Part shown: positions 35,971-50,691 of the stretch, one piece after another
How positions within the stretch are numbered: the first letter of the stretch is position 1
Layout of the letters: every line of letters starts with the position of its first letter
Source of the DNA: Chara braunii
Lineage: Eukaryota > Streptophyta > Charophyceae > Charales > Characeae
Reading direction: 5' to 3'
Assembly (NCBI GenBank): GCA_003427395.1
Contig: BFEA01000887.1
Span: 298,075 to 358,631 of the forward strand
Length of the DNA: 60,557 nt
The notes under the pieces: model-generated
Told to the model about the DNA's origin: nothing
Seen by the model: the letters and a program-made list of their open reading frames with translations, nothing else
The model's database searches: none
Translations under genes and position numbers: made by a program

Positions 35971-38900
35971 ATGTGTTGTCATGTTTGCTATACAGTGTGT
36001 GGCTTCCTCCACTGCAGGTGCACCCTGAACACTTTCAAACAGCACAGTGGCAGCGTGCAGCCCAAATGCCTGAAATGATGCCACAGGCTCTTCTTTTCTG
36101 GCTAGGTCGGGTTCTCAACTAGACCGGTAGGACTGGGCTTCTGAAGATTTCCCAGAGCTGTGGCCAACTGGGTCCCAGACTGCCTGGGCCAGTACCCTAA
36201 CGAGCCCAGCCTCGTCCTTCCCAGTCCTGCTGAGCCAGCTTTTCCTCTGCCCTTAGTTTAGGGGCTACTGTCACTCAGAACGCCATTCCAATTCCTTGTT
36301 GCCTCACATTACCATCCACTTGGGTTCAAACTTCAAATTCCTCTATGGATGTGCTGAGGACCCAAGGGATGCAGCCATGGACTGGATGGAAATAGACATG
36401 ACATTTCCTTTAGGACCAGCAAAGGAATTCCCAGGCCTCTTTCCTCCAGCAGGCACTAGTTCAGACTTGCATGGACGGACATGATGAAAGTGTGTATATG
36501 ATGAGGTAATCGTTTGGTGGACCTGGCCTGTTACAGAAGATGGTGAGCAACTTCAAGACAGCACAGAAGGCCCTGCAAGGAATTATTTTTCTATCTGGCT
36601 GGCGGACCTACAGCAGGCTGAAGAGGCAGGGGTTTCTGTTTTCCTCACAGGGAGGGCACTGGCAGCTAATCCCCTGATTTCATCAGGGCAATGAATGCTG
36701 CACTGGCTCAGTCTACAGGAACTTCAATGGGACGAACAAATGTTATGTGGCATGCCGGGCTGGATTCCCAGCACATCCCTATCAGTAGATTGGAGCCTTC
36801 CCAATGGTGTGTCATGCAAGGGCCAGGGGATGCTCTGAGCGGCGGACGGAAATCGGGATGGAAAAAAAAAAAGGATCCCTTCGATCTGCTTCATCCCTTT
36901 CTTAGTACTTGATCAAACTTTTTTGTACCTAGGTACGAGGGCTGGTGCATATTTCAGCACCTTGTCCCGTATGACCCACCATTCTTCACCTAGATACGTG
37001 TGATTTCTTTTCTTTTTTTAAAGAAAACTCAGCTACCGAGGTTACTGTTGGGGGTGCTTTGAGCAACCCACACAAGTAGAGCCCTGTGATAGCTAGCTCT
37101 GATCTATTGGCGGGGAGCGTCACCTGCTGGAAAAGAGGACACCACTACCTCCAAGCCTCGTTTTGTCGAGGTGGAGTAGAACTGCACACCAAGCTTTGCC
37201 GAATCGCCAGCGTGACCGTTTTCCTTTTGTTTTGACACGCACCACCAGCGATTCTGGTCCTGAGGCACCTGGCCTCCAAAGAATGCAGTATAGTTTATAT
37301 TCACGACTTGAGACTTCGCGGCTGAGAGGCAGTGGTGGTTTAAAGAACATCACGCCGCATCCCCTCTATTCAGGTGGTGGTGAGAGAAACACCTAGATTC
37401 AGGGTTGGAGTAGGGATAGCTCCAATCTATTGGTGGGGGGCAGCACCTGCTGGAAAACGGGTCCCGCGTCCCAGTATTTACATGAAAAATTACTGACTTT
37501 TGATGTGTTTGACAGGTGTGATCATTCAGCTGATAAGATCAGGTTCTGTAGAGGGGTGCTGGCCTCTTCGGCTTATAGCTGTAGCCGCCAGATTTCACAT
37601 TGAACCCCTAGCTGGCTTCCTCATTCATATGATATCCTTGGTCCTATTCTCCTCCCGCAAACCACAAGAGTTCAACTATAATATTGTCCGGCAGTGGAAA
37701 GGGGTCCAAGAACTTTGTGGCTGGCCTCAGTGGGGAAACATCAAACTCAGGCCAAGCAGCAAATTGCAGATGAACCCCCTGAGGTGTTGCAACGTCTACC
37801 TCCACTTGGCAGCATTTGCTCCAGGCCAGTAGAATACCCTTTTGCTCAAGGTGTGTGTGGTCAATCAACCAGTACCTCGTAGATAAGCATCTGTGCGTTA
37901 GCTTCCGTTGAAGGGCTGATGCCTTTGCTGGTTTGTTTTTATAGTGCATGGGTCCTGGGGACCATCTCACGCAGATGTGTACAGACACATTTACTGCTTG
38001 AACAGACACTTTCCTTGGCACGAACAGGTACACTGCCTGCACGTACAGACACACTCTTACCCGAACAGACATGACATACACATCTCCTGGTGAACAGGTA
38101 AGTCTTTTGACAATGCCCTTTGCCTTAGATTTAGATGTACCTGTTGATAGAGAACTTGACCTTTGACCTGCTTTCACGTTTCTGAGCCCTGGCGAGATAC
38201 CTTTTCACAATGCTTTACTTTTACAAGGCCCGTGCTGCTTTACTTTTACAAGGCCTGATGCCTACATCAGGTAAAGGCCCTTTTAATAGTGTGTGAAGAA
38301 GCGGATTCCCCGAAGGCAGGTTTTATCCAGTTTCAGGTGCTTTCCCCACCAGTTCTAAACCACCAGTACTTGGCCCAGCTATCGGCGGTGGAAAAAAAAT
38401 AGAGTAACGTTTCTAGTCGGATGAATTTGGGTGCTCCCCGTACGTTTCCGAAGATCGTGGCTTGTTAACGGGCACAACGTTAGGAAGTACTGGTGGTTTG
38501 AACCTGATCCACCAAAATTTTCTTTTTAAACGGCATTGTATAGGTAGTCTTGACCTTCATTTTTTGTGAACAGGTCCATGGTGGATTCTTTTCCCTTTTT
38601 TCGTCTTCTGGGTCAATGGGGAGGTTTTCAATTTGTTCACCCTTGGAGAAGACATTCCAGTTCTCCTCTCTCAAGAACCCTCTCACCCTCCATGCCCTCT
38701 TGTTTTTTACAGCCAAGTTGAGCCAACGGAACAGGTTGGAGAGAGATGGTGCTGTTATGAACTGGTTGTCGGTCGACTTTCATCAACACTCACACCCAGA
38801 CGATCCCACACATGCCCATACATGCATAAGAAGAAGGGGAGAGGAGGCAGAGTACACACTGCACACAGACAAGGTAAGCAGCGGAAACAATTGTGCACAG

Positions 38901-41900
38901 AGTGTGGAGACAACACAGAGTGTTTCTCTCTCTCTGACGACACTCCCAACAATCAATCATAAGATGACACTTCGAGGATAACAACAGAGCTTAACTAAGC
39001 TTGAGCCAATATTAAGACTGTACGTTACAGAGTTCTCTCCCAGTATCTCGCCACCACTGAAACTCACGCTCCACCCTAACTCCTACACCCTGTTAGTAGC
39101 GCCACTCAGAAACCGACAACCAGCCTGATGAAGAAGAGGACCAGCGCTCAGGTTCCTGATGCCGATGAAGAGTCTCTGACGACAAAGCTGCAGCTATGGC
39201 TGCAGCGCCACTGTTCCTGCCACAGCGATCACAGAAGAAGTAGCAGCAGAAGCAGTTCACCCACAAACCGCTCCGCAGAGCCTCCTAATAGCCCAGACAA
39301 TCGCAAGCACCTTCAGGGTTGAGTGCGTGGAGGGCGCCCCAGCTATGGCAGCCCCCACAGGTCTGGCTAGGGCTGTCTTCCACCACGAGGGACTCAGGAT
39401 GCCGCCCGCAGTCAATCGTCCCTTTCTCCCTTCCTTGGCTCAACTTCCGTATCCAACGAAAAATGAAACTGCCAAAAGTCCCTAACAGACTTCCACAAAC
39501 TATTAGTAGACTACACTAGCGTAGACACGACCTAGACCTGACCGACTGGACCGACCGGTACCTCTTTAGTTTCAGCCTCCAGGGCCTCTCCCGACCCGGC
39601 TATAGGCTATTAGACCGTCTATTGGCATAGGCCGATAGGGCCTGTCCGTCCTAAGGGGTAGCCCGGGCCTGCTATTCGCAGTCAGGGTGCTGTAGGAAAT
39701 CTTTAGTTAGTACGGGCGTATATTCTTCCCAAATCTGCAGATATGTCCCTCACGGATTTTCCTTACAGACAGGTCGCTCGGTTAGCCCTCAGCCAAAAAA
39801 AATTACAAGTCTATCCCTATCGCTGTACTGTACAGCCTCACAGTCAAAACCCAGCAGTCAAATCAGCAAGTCATTGCAGTGCCACTAATCTGCCCCTTTC
39901 CTGGACCTGCCACGGTTCCACCGGTATCATTTTCTCTACCACCATCTGTCCTTTTGCCAACTTCCCGTTCATTTTTATATATATATATATATTAACTAAG
40001 CTATATTCTTTTCTCATATACCTCACACTACCTGATCCCCTATCAGAAGTGAGAATGTTGACACGAGTAACAAAAAATCAGGTGAAAAGCATGATCGCCG
40101 AAAGTTCAAGAGTTTCTGCGTTCAGCCAACAAGTGAATCGGTCCCTAAGGAAACAACCCGGAAAGGTGGGTGCCAGTGGGCACTAGAAAGTGACGAAAAT
40201 TGAAATAAGCTAGCGCAACTGAACAAAACAGAATTGGATCACTGGACAGAGCCTCAATTTCCGGGAAAAGAACTTCTAGAATCAACTGTATAATGTACAT
40301 TGATTGGACCGTACCTGTTGATGGTTACTTGCAAAGTCGTCAGTGCGCTCATTTAGGGGCATAATGGGTTTCTAGACGCCTTGAATGTTGTAGGGTACTT
40401 ACTACTTGGTCGTTAATTGTGAAGCCAGCAGTATTCATTTTCCTCGAATCCTCTTGATTGGTGACTCTCACGAATTCTAAACCGAGAACATTCAAACAGC
40501 CAAAAGAGGTGTGATGAAGATGCAGAGTCAAGTGAAAGATATCAAATGTGTAATCAAACAGTGTCAACCGACGAAGATGCAAGTTGATATGGATTTCTGA
40601 AATCTTACGTATGAAAACGTCTTTGTTGCTTCAGCTATGGACCATGTGCATAGAAACGGCATCTTCCATCGCGATATCAAGCCAGAGAATATTTTGATTA
40701 TGGAAGATAACCTCAAGGTACATGCTAGAGACCCATCTGCACCACACAGCCTCTGCCCTCTTCTACCGCCAACGCCAAACCAAACCCTCTCCCCCTTCTC
40801 ATTTAGGGGCATGATATCTACTGCTAATAGCTGCTTACATCAGCGTCACAGTATGAAATCACGTACACTTCATATTACCTCTGGAAGAAGGTTGTCCGTA
40901 TCCGTTATTGCATCTACCAATAGCTCCTTCCATCAGCATTGTGCTACAAACTTACACATACCTTTCCTCTTGCTTTAGATGTATAATAATAACAATATTG
41001 AATATCGGAAAAATATCCACTATTATGATAGTATTATCCAGAATGCTGTTTGCATCCATTATTGCAAAGACCTGAAGGTTTGAACCTGAACCTGAATATG
41101 GTGTGGATTCTGTGGAATCTGTGGATGTACATTGTAGTATGATTGTACACTATTGCACTTGAGCCTCTGCGGTCAGAGTCGCATTAGGGCTGTTAGAATG
41201 CAGTCATAAGACTCATAAACTCGTTTGACATCTCATGCTGTAAAGATGTTGCGGCTTTGAGATGCGATATGTGAGAGTACCCACATAAATGGGCAAGTAT
41301 GTACAGAATGAGAAGATGCAGAGCAGAGATTGGCAGATCTAGATGTGAATATGCCCATCAGGAGAGGAGAATACAGAACAAGACAGCAGGGGTTGAGCAT
41401 CACTGATTGACTGATGGCAGAGGAATTTTTACGAGCTACGTCCTGATCAGTCAAATAGATGATGTGGGGCATTGAACCCATGACCTCCTGAATGCCACTT
41501 GTGTGCTCTACCAACTGAGCTAGGCTGCTGGTCCTACCAACTGAGTCCATCTTATACAAACAGTACAACAACAGAACAGAATTCCTGGGTGCTTAGCTGG
41601 TAGCTAGTGTGAGCCTGTGAGGTTGTTTCGATATTGAGAGAAGAGAACACAGTGTAGGCCACAAAAAGCTGTCCCCCCTATGAGGCACAGACAGCTTTCT
41701 ATTTTTTTTTCAAAAGAACAAAGAACAAAGAAAAAGACAGTAGGGGTTGAGCATCACTGATTGACTGACGGCAAAGGAGTTTTTATCAGCTACGTCCTGA
41801 TCAGTAAGCTTTCCTGTGGTGGCTGGAAATCCTCAACCTGTGCTCCATTGAACCAGTTGGCTGACTTTGGGAGCTGCAGGGGTATTTATTCCAAGCAGCC

Positions 41901-44483
41901 ATACACAGAGTACATATCAACGCGTTGGTAAGAGACCTGCCGTTCCTTTCCCCTTCTGTCTATCCTCCTCCTCTTTTGGACTGGATGCATTTGTTAATTT
42001 TGCTTATATGTGTGCAAACTTTCGCCTCAACTACTTTCCCTAGCTTCTTTTACTCGGCCACATTGCTCGCGGGATGCATATGTGCCTCTCCCTGTATAAT
42101 TCGAAACCTTTGACATTCAGTAGGGTTCTTTCTTAAGGAGAGTTTTCCATTAACATGCAGATGTTCTCATGTGTGGGCTGTTGCTTAACCAACTTCATCC
42201 GCGAGTCCTAGAGATCGCGAATTAAACAATGACAGAAGCTGGTGCTTGAAAAGTCACATGGACACTTAGAATGTAAGGCTGTTGCCAAAATATGTGAAAT
42301 AACACGTTCGTAAGAAGAGAAAACACTCCCATACAAGTCCTAGAACACCTTGAATGTAAGGCTGTTGCCAAAATATGTGAAATAACACGTTCGTAAGAAG
42401 AGAAAACACTCCCATACAAGTCCTAGAACACCTTCCTTGTCCCCTCCTCTTCCTCCTCCTCCTCCCCACCCGCCTCTCACCCCTTCCCCCTCCCACTCAT
42501 CTCGTTGTTCGTCCAACGCCCTCTGCTTCCCCCCGACTGCCTCATCCATCCAACCACCTTCTCCCCCCACCCCTGTGGCCTTGAGGGCTCGCTTCAGCTT
42601 CAAGGCTTCATCAGTCATCACCCTGTATGTCTCTGAGACTCTGAGTCCTTTGGCTGCTTGGGGCCCAGTTGGCTAGGAAGAGCCCTCGTGAACAAAATGC
42701 ATTATGGGCTTTTTCTTCAGCTCCAACTGTGGAGTGCAACAGGCTATCAAACTCTTGAATCAGATTGGCCATGTCCTCTCTAAAGGGCTGCTGTGACAAC
42801 TCTCATAATCTGTCATATGCACGGTCCCCTCTCTGCAGCGATGGGTGTATATTCTGGCACACAAGCGACTGGCAAAATCTTGCCATGGTTTCTTTTGAGC
42901 GTAGTCTTCAACCTCCCCTGCTGTCCGGATCTGCGACATCACCCAAGCTTTAGCTGCCTCCTTCAAATAAAGGACCATGAACTTAATTTACACAGGTCTT
43001 CTGCTAATTGACAGTACAACAGGTGAAACTTGGACCCCTTGCCGCCAGATCTTCACGTCTTCATGCCTTTGTCCCTTGAATGCTGGGGGTGGCTGCAGCT
43101 TCTTTGGCGCTCCCTTACTTTCTGTCACAAGCTGTAACGACTGCAGGACGTGTGCCATGGGTCTCTCTTTGGGCTCTGTGGGGGCATTGCCTCAATGAAG
43201 GACCACACTGAACTCCCCGCTGGGGTCACAGTTGGCCGCTTCGTACTGACTCTAGTGAGGAGACAAATCTCCCCTGTATAGGGAGCGTCGATGGTGGGGG
43301 AGACAGCACATTGGCAAGCTGATCCTCTCTATCTTGTACATTTGTTTTGAGTGGCAAAGGATAACCTAGTGGGGGGAATCAAAAGACTCGATCAAAAAAA
43401 AAAAAAAAAAGACTCAATCAGCACAAACCCATCACCCCCGAAGTGACACGTGCCGCGTGCTCCCTGTGTCCGCGTCACAGTAGACACGATATTGATCTGG
43501 GCTGGGAAATGGTGGAAGGGTGCTATGGCACATTGAGAAGAAGTTATGAGCACCGGCAAAAACCTGTTGCTACGAACCAAAAGAGAAGGGTCCATACTAC
43601 TCCAAAGAGATCACCGACACACAGGCGATCTATATAAAGTTCACATTTCCCCCCAAACAGCAAGTCCCTCTCTCTCCAAGATCAGGACTACATTCAGATG
43701 TCAACTTCACAGCCACAGGAAACCACTTCACACACACATACACATCATGCACTGCAGAAACAGACATACACGAAAACGTCGAAAAGCGACTCATGCGTAT
43801 GACTTGGAAGTTGGAAGTTGGAAGTTGGAACCGTAAACCTGAAATGAGAAGAAGTGCACGAAGAGGGAAGAGAGCCGGACCAAGACTCTGATGACAAGAG
43901 AACTGCTAAATTGTGCTAATATGGAGCACTCGGATGAAAGCTTAACATTTTTTTTCCTCTTCGGACATCTAATGGCTGGAGTCTTGAGTCGCTAAAGTAG
44001 GAAGTGAAGAGTCAAAGATGTTTTTTTTGTTTTTCCTTTCATAGAGAATGTTTAGCCAAACTGTTGATTTGACGGTACAGGCGAGAAGGAAAGAGACATA
44101 AGTCTCAATTTAACGGATCAAGAAACGATGGGAAGGGGGCAAAAGGAAGTGCTATGAGTAAACATTGGAACTTGGACAATGACAGGTATCGAGCACCAGA
44201 ATGTTTGCTCACGGATGGCTACTACAACTACAAGATGGACATGTGGGGTGTGGGCTGTGTTTTTTTCGAGATTGTCAGCCTCTTTCCTCTTTTCCCTGGT
44301 ATGTATATAAACTCACTACTCTCTCATCCCTCTGTCTCTCTCTACTCTGTCTGTCTCTTATACACATCTAGATGTGTATAAGAGACAGGAGCAACACGTG
44401 CTAGGAACCGGGCCCAGCATCCCGTATGAAATTGTACAGATGTTAAGACACTGGGGCTATTACCCGGCTTCGGCTGGGAACAN

Positions 44484-44545
<62 letters not shown>

Positions 44546-47500
44546 CTCTCATTCTGATCTAGTGTGTGTGGAAATTCACTACCGGTCCTCGGCTTTGCTG
44601 CACTTGCTGGATTTGTTAATGTCATCGTTACATGCTCTTTGGAATTTACAGCTTTTTGGCTTCTTGAAGAAAACCAGGGCTGCAAGCCACACAGCGTTGC
44701 GAGCTCATCCTGTATTTTGGCATGGTCCGCGCACCAATTGAATTGCACTGTAACCTGAGCATATGGTGCTGCAGATCAATCATGGTCTATGGCCTTTTGT
44801 GCGCTTGTCCTATCTTGAAAGGGTTCGGTAAATATAAACTCTTGTAATGTGTAGTTCCTTGCCCATCCAGGCACATCGCCGACTTGTCCCCATCCTGCTA
44901 GTTTACCTATTAGCCAACTTGTTATTGACGCTTGCGAAAACGATGTCGCAGCTATCACCTCCTTGTCCACTGGTGTATCTTTCATCCTAATGAATGCATG
45001 TACTGCCATCAACCAATTATCCAAGTTCTCACTGTTCTCCTCCTTTTTTTTTGCCAGTGAAGGCAACAAGCTGAACCATTGAAGTCTTGGTTGATTCACA
45101 AGGTGTAGATGGCCCTGCAGTCGCCTTTCACTTGGGGGGCAAGAGACACCTGGCATTGACTCATATGCCGAAAAGAGGAACAAACTACTGTGGCGAAACA
45201 GCTGGACGACCTATCCGTGGACTTGGCCCTGGAGGCTTATTGTTGGCAACTGCATCACCCGTGCTGGGTGCAGTGGGTGGGACCGATTCTCCCTTCTGCG
45301 TTTGCAGCATATCCTTACCGATGATAACCGCTGAAGGGAACTGATGCCGTAGGCGCAGTATCCAACCGAACAGGTTGTTGTAGGCACAATGCATACGATG
45401 CAGACTCTGTTCTTGCCGCAGGTGTGGTGTGAAAGAATGTTTACCCACGCAAAACGAAAATAAAATTAAATAATGTTTAAACCACCACTACCTCCGAGCC
45501 TCTTTTCCATCCCTCTTTTAGGCCCCCCCCAAGGGGGCTGAAGAGGCGGTGTTTGGCTGCCTGGCAGGTTCCACACATATACAGATCATAATTGATTTTG
45601 TTTAATTTTTGTTAAAATTCTTATCCTTTTTTTTTTTAATACCTGCTTTTTAAACTTTTTTAATAAAAAAGGCTGTGCAGGCTGAGGTATAGGCAGGCCC
45701 TATCATGGCGGCCAGTGCTTCAATCACACTCTCACGACACACCCAGGGCAGAGCAGGGGCATTCCAACCAAGCCGGGAGACTCCAATGGTACCCAGTCGC
45801 TCAGCGACCCCCCTCTGCTAACTGTGTACGTCGTAAGCATAGCCATCAGGACGCTCTACAGGCGGGATCTCCCGTACAACATCTACACAGGCTTGCGACC
45901 GTTCCCACATGGGGTACCTGGCTGGGGAAGTGAATGTGCTGAAGTCCAAAATATCGTGGATTCCTAGCGCGAGATTTTTAGTGAGTGCCAATGCACTCAA
46001 CCGAGCCAACCAGGACTCGATCCCGCTGCCTGTGTCTTGCCACACAGGAACCTGTTGAACACAAGCGCCCGTCCAACTGGGCTACCTTCACCAGTAAGTG
46101 CTGACTCATGGAGGTGCCATATATTCTTGGTCATGATTTTATCCTTTTCATCCTGACCACTACGGGCTTGCAAGCTTCAACGCCTCCTCTTGTCCGCCTT
46201 CATCCCGCTAATAAGGCTTGAAGTCCTGTAGGTTCCTTCTCCTTTCGTTCAAATTCCCTGAGCTCAACCCCTGCCTTCCTTCTGAGTTCATTCCAATGGG
46301 CTACCCCCTGGTCAGCCGCACTTGACTGCACTTGCCTGACAGGAACGTGTGTTCCTTGGGCCTGTGACAAGGACACTTGATGAACTGAGTCCTGACATTG
46401 CTCTTCTTTGCGTACAGGTTTCTCTTCTTTGTGCCTGCATTTCTGCCTCATGATCTTCTAACAGTCAGAACCTTACTGGGTACCTCCAAATCTGTGATCT
46501 GGTTCCAGAGCGCCAATGACTTCTCATTAACGGCAGAGACTACTACAAACATCGCAAGCGTCGCTTAATGCCACCTCTACCAGTGAGGAATTGATAAGGA
46601 CTCGTTAAGGAGTATGATGAAAATGTTGACCCAAGTTGGCCAGGAAAATAGGAACGACAGTAACATGCTTACTTCCACATCTCTAGCAGCTACAGTTTAC
46701 ACTTCTAATCAGTTCTATACAAGGCCGTGCAGAGAGCTAACCCGTCTGGATAGCTTCCTAATTAGTCTGTGACTCTGTGGTGTCACCCTAGGAGCAACAG
46801 GTTCTTTCTGTCCTACCAACCGATCAAAGCAACACCATAAGTGCTAAAAGGAGGAAGATATGACGAGTGGAAATTGATTAAAAGCGACACCGTAAGTACT
46901 AAAAGACTAAAAGTAGGAAATATATGACAAGTGGAAAATTGGTAAAGCAACACCATAAGCACTAAAAGTAGGGAATATATGACGAGTGGAAATTGGCGAA
47001 TTCGCCGGATTGTACAAATGGGTACACAATTGGAATCCACGGTATTATCCACCTCCTTTCTCACACTTCATGCAGTTCCCTCCAAACCCCCTTATAGCTG
47101 ATGACTGCCGTTGTGACCAAAGTGTGATTTACGAGGAACGGACCCACACCAGTGCACAGAGAAACCAGTGGGAAGCCAACCAAATCAAGAATTGGCAGAA
47201 TTGCTTATGGTTGCAAACAGGACGGCTTTCCCTTGAAGTCAATCAGGAATTATTTAGAGTCACAACAGGACTACTTCCCAAAGAATTATTTTATTATTTT
47301 TTCTCTTAAAAAAGGTGGCAGTCTTAACTTCTCTTAAGATATATCCACAGGTGACGGGCCCTGGTAATTCCAGATCATTATGGAAGTTATTGTAGATTTT
47401 ATGTCATGATTATTGGTTATCGAGCTTCTGTTATGACAGATATGTTGAGAGTTTAAGCCTCTTGAAGTATAGTGAAATCGAGCCAGGAATGTAAGCTATG

Positions 47501-50500
47501 ATGATTCTGACTGAGAATTCAACCTGAGAATTCTTTTATTGGGTGTGTCCCAACCAGCCGCAGCAGGACCTGAGCAGGCACTTCCACCTGGCCTGAGGCT
47601 CCCGCATTGCCACGGGTTACAAGGCGGTACAATTCACCCCAGCGAGCTACCAGCGTTGACTGGCCCTGGCCATCCTCCTCAGGCCGTTGAAAGTGCCAGC
47701 AACGGGATTAGAACTCAGCCCCTACGCAGTGCCACTAGGGGATGAATTTCCGTTGAAACATTACGCCCCAGTTTAAACGATTTCCCTCAAGAATTATTTA
47801 ACGTTGCAACAGGATGCCGGGCACTCGATTGGGAGTCTCTATAGTGCTTGCTGAAGCTTGGTGTGATCAATGCATGCATGCGTGAACCTCTCACACATCA
47901 TGTGCTTCGCATCATCCTTGGGCACTTCCCATGCACCACCCTTTTCCCAGATGTGACAGAAGAAGATTCACTCTCAAGGTGGCCGGCGTTCACACTTCAC
48001 AAGGGGATGACACTTGAGTAAAACGCTCTTCCTCACAGTGCAAAGAATGATGGAGGGTACAAAAGGTTAGGGATACTTGATGCTGCCCCAACCTCATATG
48101 ATCTCACCAACTGTTTATGATGTTTGATAACCAGTCAATGCGCAGAAATCACCGACAATGCAACGCCAGTACCGCCTCAAGCAGTGGCAAGCACATTATA
48201 ATACTCTCACCATATGGCCACATATTCCAGGTAACTTCCGCTCATCCAGTCTCTACCCACCGGATGAGTGTCCAGGCTGGCGAAAAAGTCAACGCGCTGC
48301 CTGCGGAGACCCGCCGGCACCACAAGACCTGACCCGCCGGCTGTGATGGCGAGTGTCGCAGAACCCGCTCCGATACCAAAATGCAAAGGGCCAGTATATG
48401 AGAACACAAAAAGTTCGACATGCAAGAGCTCATCGAATTCCATCATGCGTAAGCCAAGATGAAACCAGAATGACAAAGCCGAAATCACAGCAATCCCAAG
48501 AATACACTGAAGACTGAAGTCTCTGGATAATGAAAGCCCTCTTTGCACTCCCAACAATCAATACAACAACAGATTAGTAGCCCTAGATATGACGTGTCTG
48601 CCTACACTACTGTCCTACACAGCCTACACACAGGGTAGCTTACGCCCTCCCAGACTCTCTCCACTCTGCTCTTGCCAGATGCCACTGAGGAGTCTGATCA
48701 CATAGGGGCTCCTCAGCCATACGCAGGTACGTCTCCACCAGTCCCAACTGCCACTCTGCTTCCCTTACCAATTCCGACCACCCACCACCTTGTCCCTGCT
48801 CTGTGCTGCCTCTAGCTATTGCAGGCGCATGCTGGCAGCCACCACTATGCCGGCTTCCTTCTCCCTGGGTGCTGGCTTGAACACACGCTCCAAGGACCAA
48901 GAGCACTGTCACCTTGTACTGCCCGCTGCCAATCTGTGATACACCTCAGCCTGTGTCCTTTTGTTCTTTGCATGGCCGAAGTCTGGGCCTCCAGTAGGCT
49001 GTCCCTACCAGCCTGAGTCCCAACTGAGGCACCTGCCCAGTCTGTATCCCGGCAGAGGCTACTGGGTAGTTACCTGGGCCGGGCTCCAAACTGGGGCCCA
49101 ACTGTATCTCACGCCATGACCTTCATTCACTTAGGGCTGGCCTGGAAATCCTTGTGCGCCTTTGACTTAGGGTGGCCGATGCCTGGAGCCTCGTAGCAAG
49201 TGCCTCTGTATCAGGGAAAAATACTAGGGAGGATAAGGCTGCCACCACCAGCAGGTCCCACCCCCCACAACGCTTCGGTAGTCCGGGGGTGGACAAAATC
49301 GAGCAGTGGGAAAAAAAATGAGGCTGTAACATTCAATGTCATTGCTAGCTGCAAGCCAACACCTCTCTTTCTGCTACATTGTGTGAAGCTCCTCATTGCT
49401 GGGAGTTGTTTTTTGTGGGTTGAAGAACCAGCTGGACGATATATACACTTGACGATATATACATATATGATATATAATATATATCCAAAAAAGGAAAAAG
49501 AAAAATGAGCTGGTAAACCCAGTTACCCAAAGTTCAGATGACCTTACAACATGGAACTTGAGGATTATCTTTTTGTCCTGTGTATGCCAAGCCGCTGTAG
49601 ACCCTGTAGTGGGTCACTACCCAGCCTGCCAAAGAGCAAGAAGAAAAAGAAAAAGGGCCAGATGTGTGTAGTATGGTCCATTCTATGAGTCTTATGACCG
49701 TGCATGTGGATGAGAGAGAAAGGGCAAAGATCGGAAGGAATCCAGCGAGTTCTATGTAATCCAACTCAGATACTGACTCAAATAAAAACAAAAAACAAAA
49801 AACAAAAACAAAAGAAGTCCCTGTAAATGAGCAAGTCAGACTGATATATGCACAAATGCGTACGTGGCTTTGTGTATCCGTCCGGGATCACCGTGATGTC
49901 TGCTGTGGCATTTCCATGGAGTGGCCAGGAACAAATGAGCTGGACCAGATACACAAGATCCACAACATACTGGGCACACCCCCACCTGAGGTTCTTGAGA
50001 AGATGAAGAGGTATTATTTCATCTATCCTTGGCAATGAGTGAAGGATGAGCATAAACTGCATGAAATAAGTTTTACTCCCCTCACCAGTCAACCCAAGGG
50101 CCCATCTATACCATCCGTCGGCCTGTCTGTTTGTTTTTTTTCTGTGTCTCCTTTGTGTGCACATGTACAACCTTCTCCTTTTTCCTGCTCTTTCTTCTCA
50201 TTGGTCATTGTGTTGGTCCTCCGCTGGTGTGTATGTCCGTCTCTCTTTTTTTTTTGTGTGTGTGTGTGTCTCTCATTTCCTCATTTTGGAAATATTTGAC
50301 TGGCAAACTTCGACAATCCATGTACAGACATTCTCGCTTATTGAACCACCAGTACCTTTCCCATATATCGGCCACGGTCGGAAAAAAAAAGGCCGAAAAC
50401 GAAAACGGGCCGCCGATTGAATTTGTCAACGGCGGCCCGGCCCCGTTCGGCCACTGCATTACCCAGCGCGACTTTGAAAACCAAGCGGGGAAAGGTACTG

Positions 50501-50648
50501 GTGGTTTAATGGAAGGACCCCTTTTTAGCCTACCCTTCGAGATGAAATAGTATACACAGGGTGGTGATATCTCACCCTGATTCGGCAAGGGCTGAGGAAG
50601 GGGGCCTAGACCTTCACAACCAACACCAATAGCAGCAGCACCCCCCTC

Positions 50649-50691
<43 letters not shown>

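Noticed and set aside
42437-42676. Proline-rich frame in a C/T-rich tract
   Set aside because: Compositional; it overlaps the beginning of the gag-like remnant in antisense.
47630-47745. SINE head on the minus strand
   Set aside because: GGGATTAGAACTC resembles a degraded B box, but no partner A box was found.
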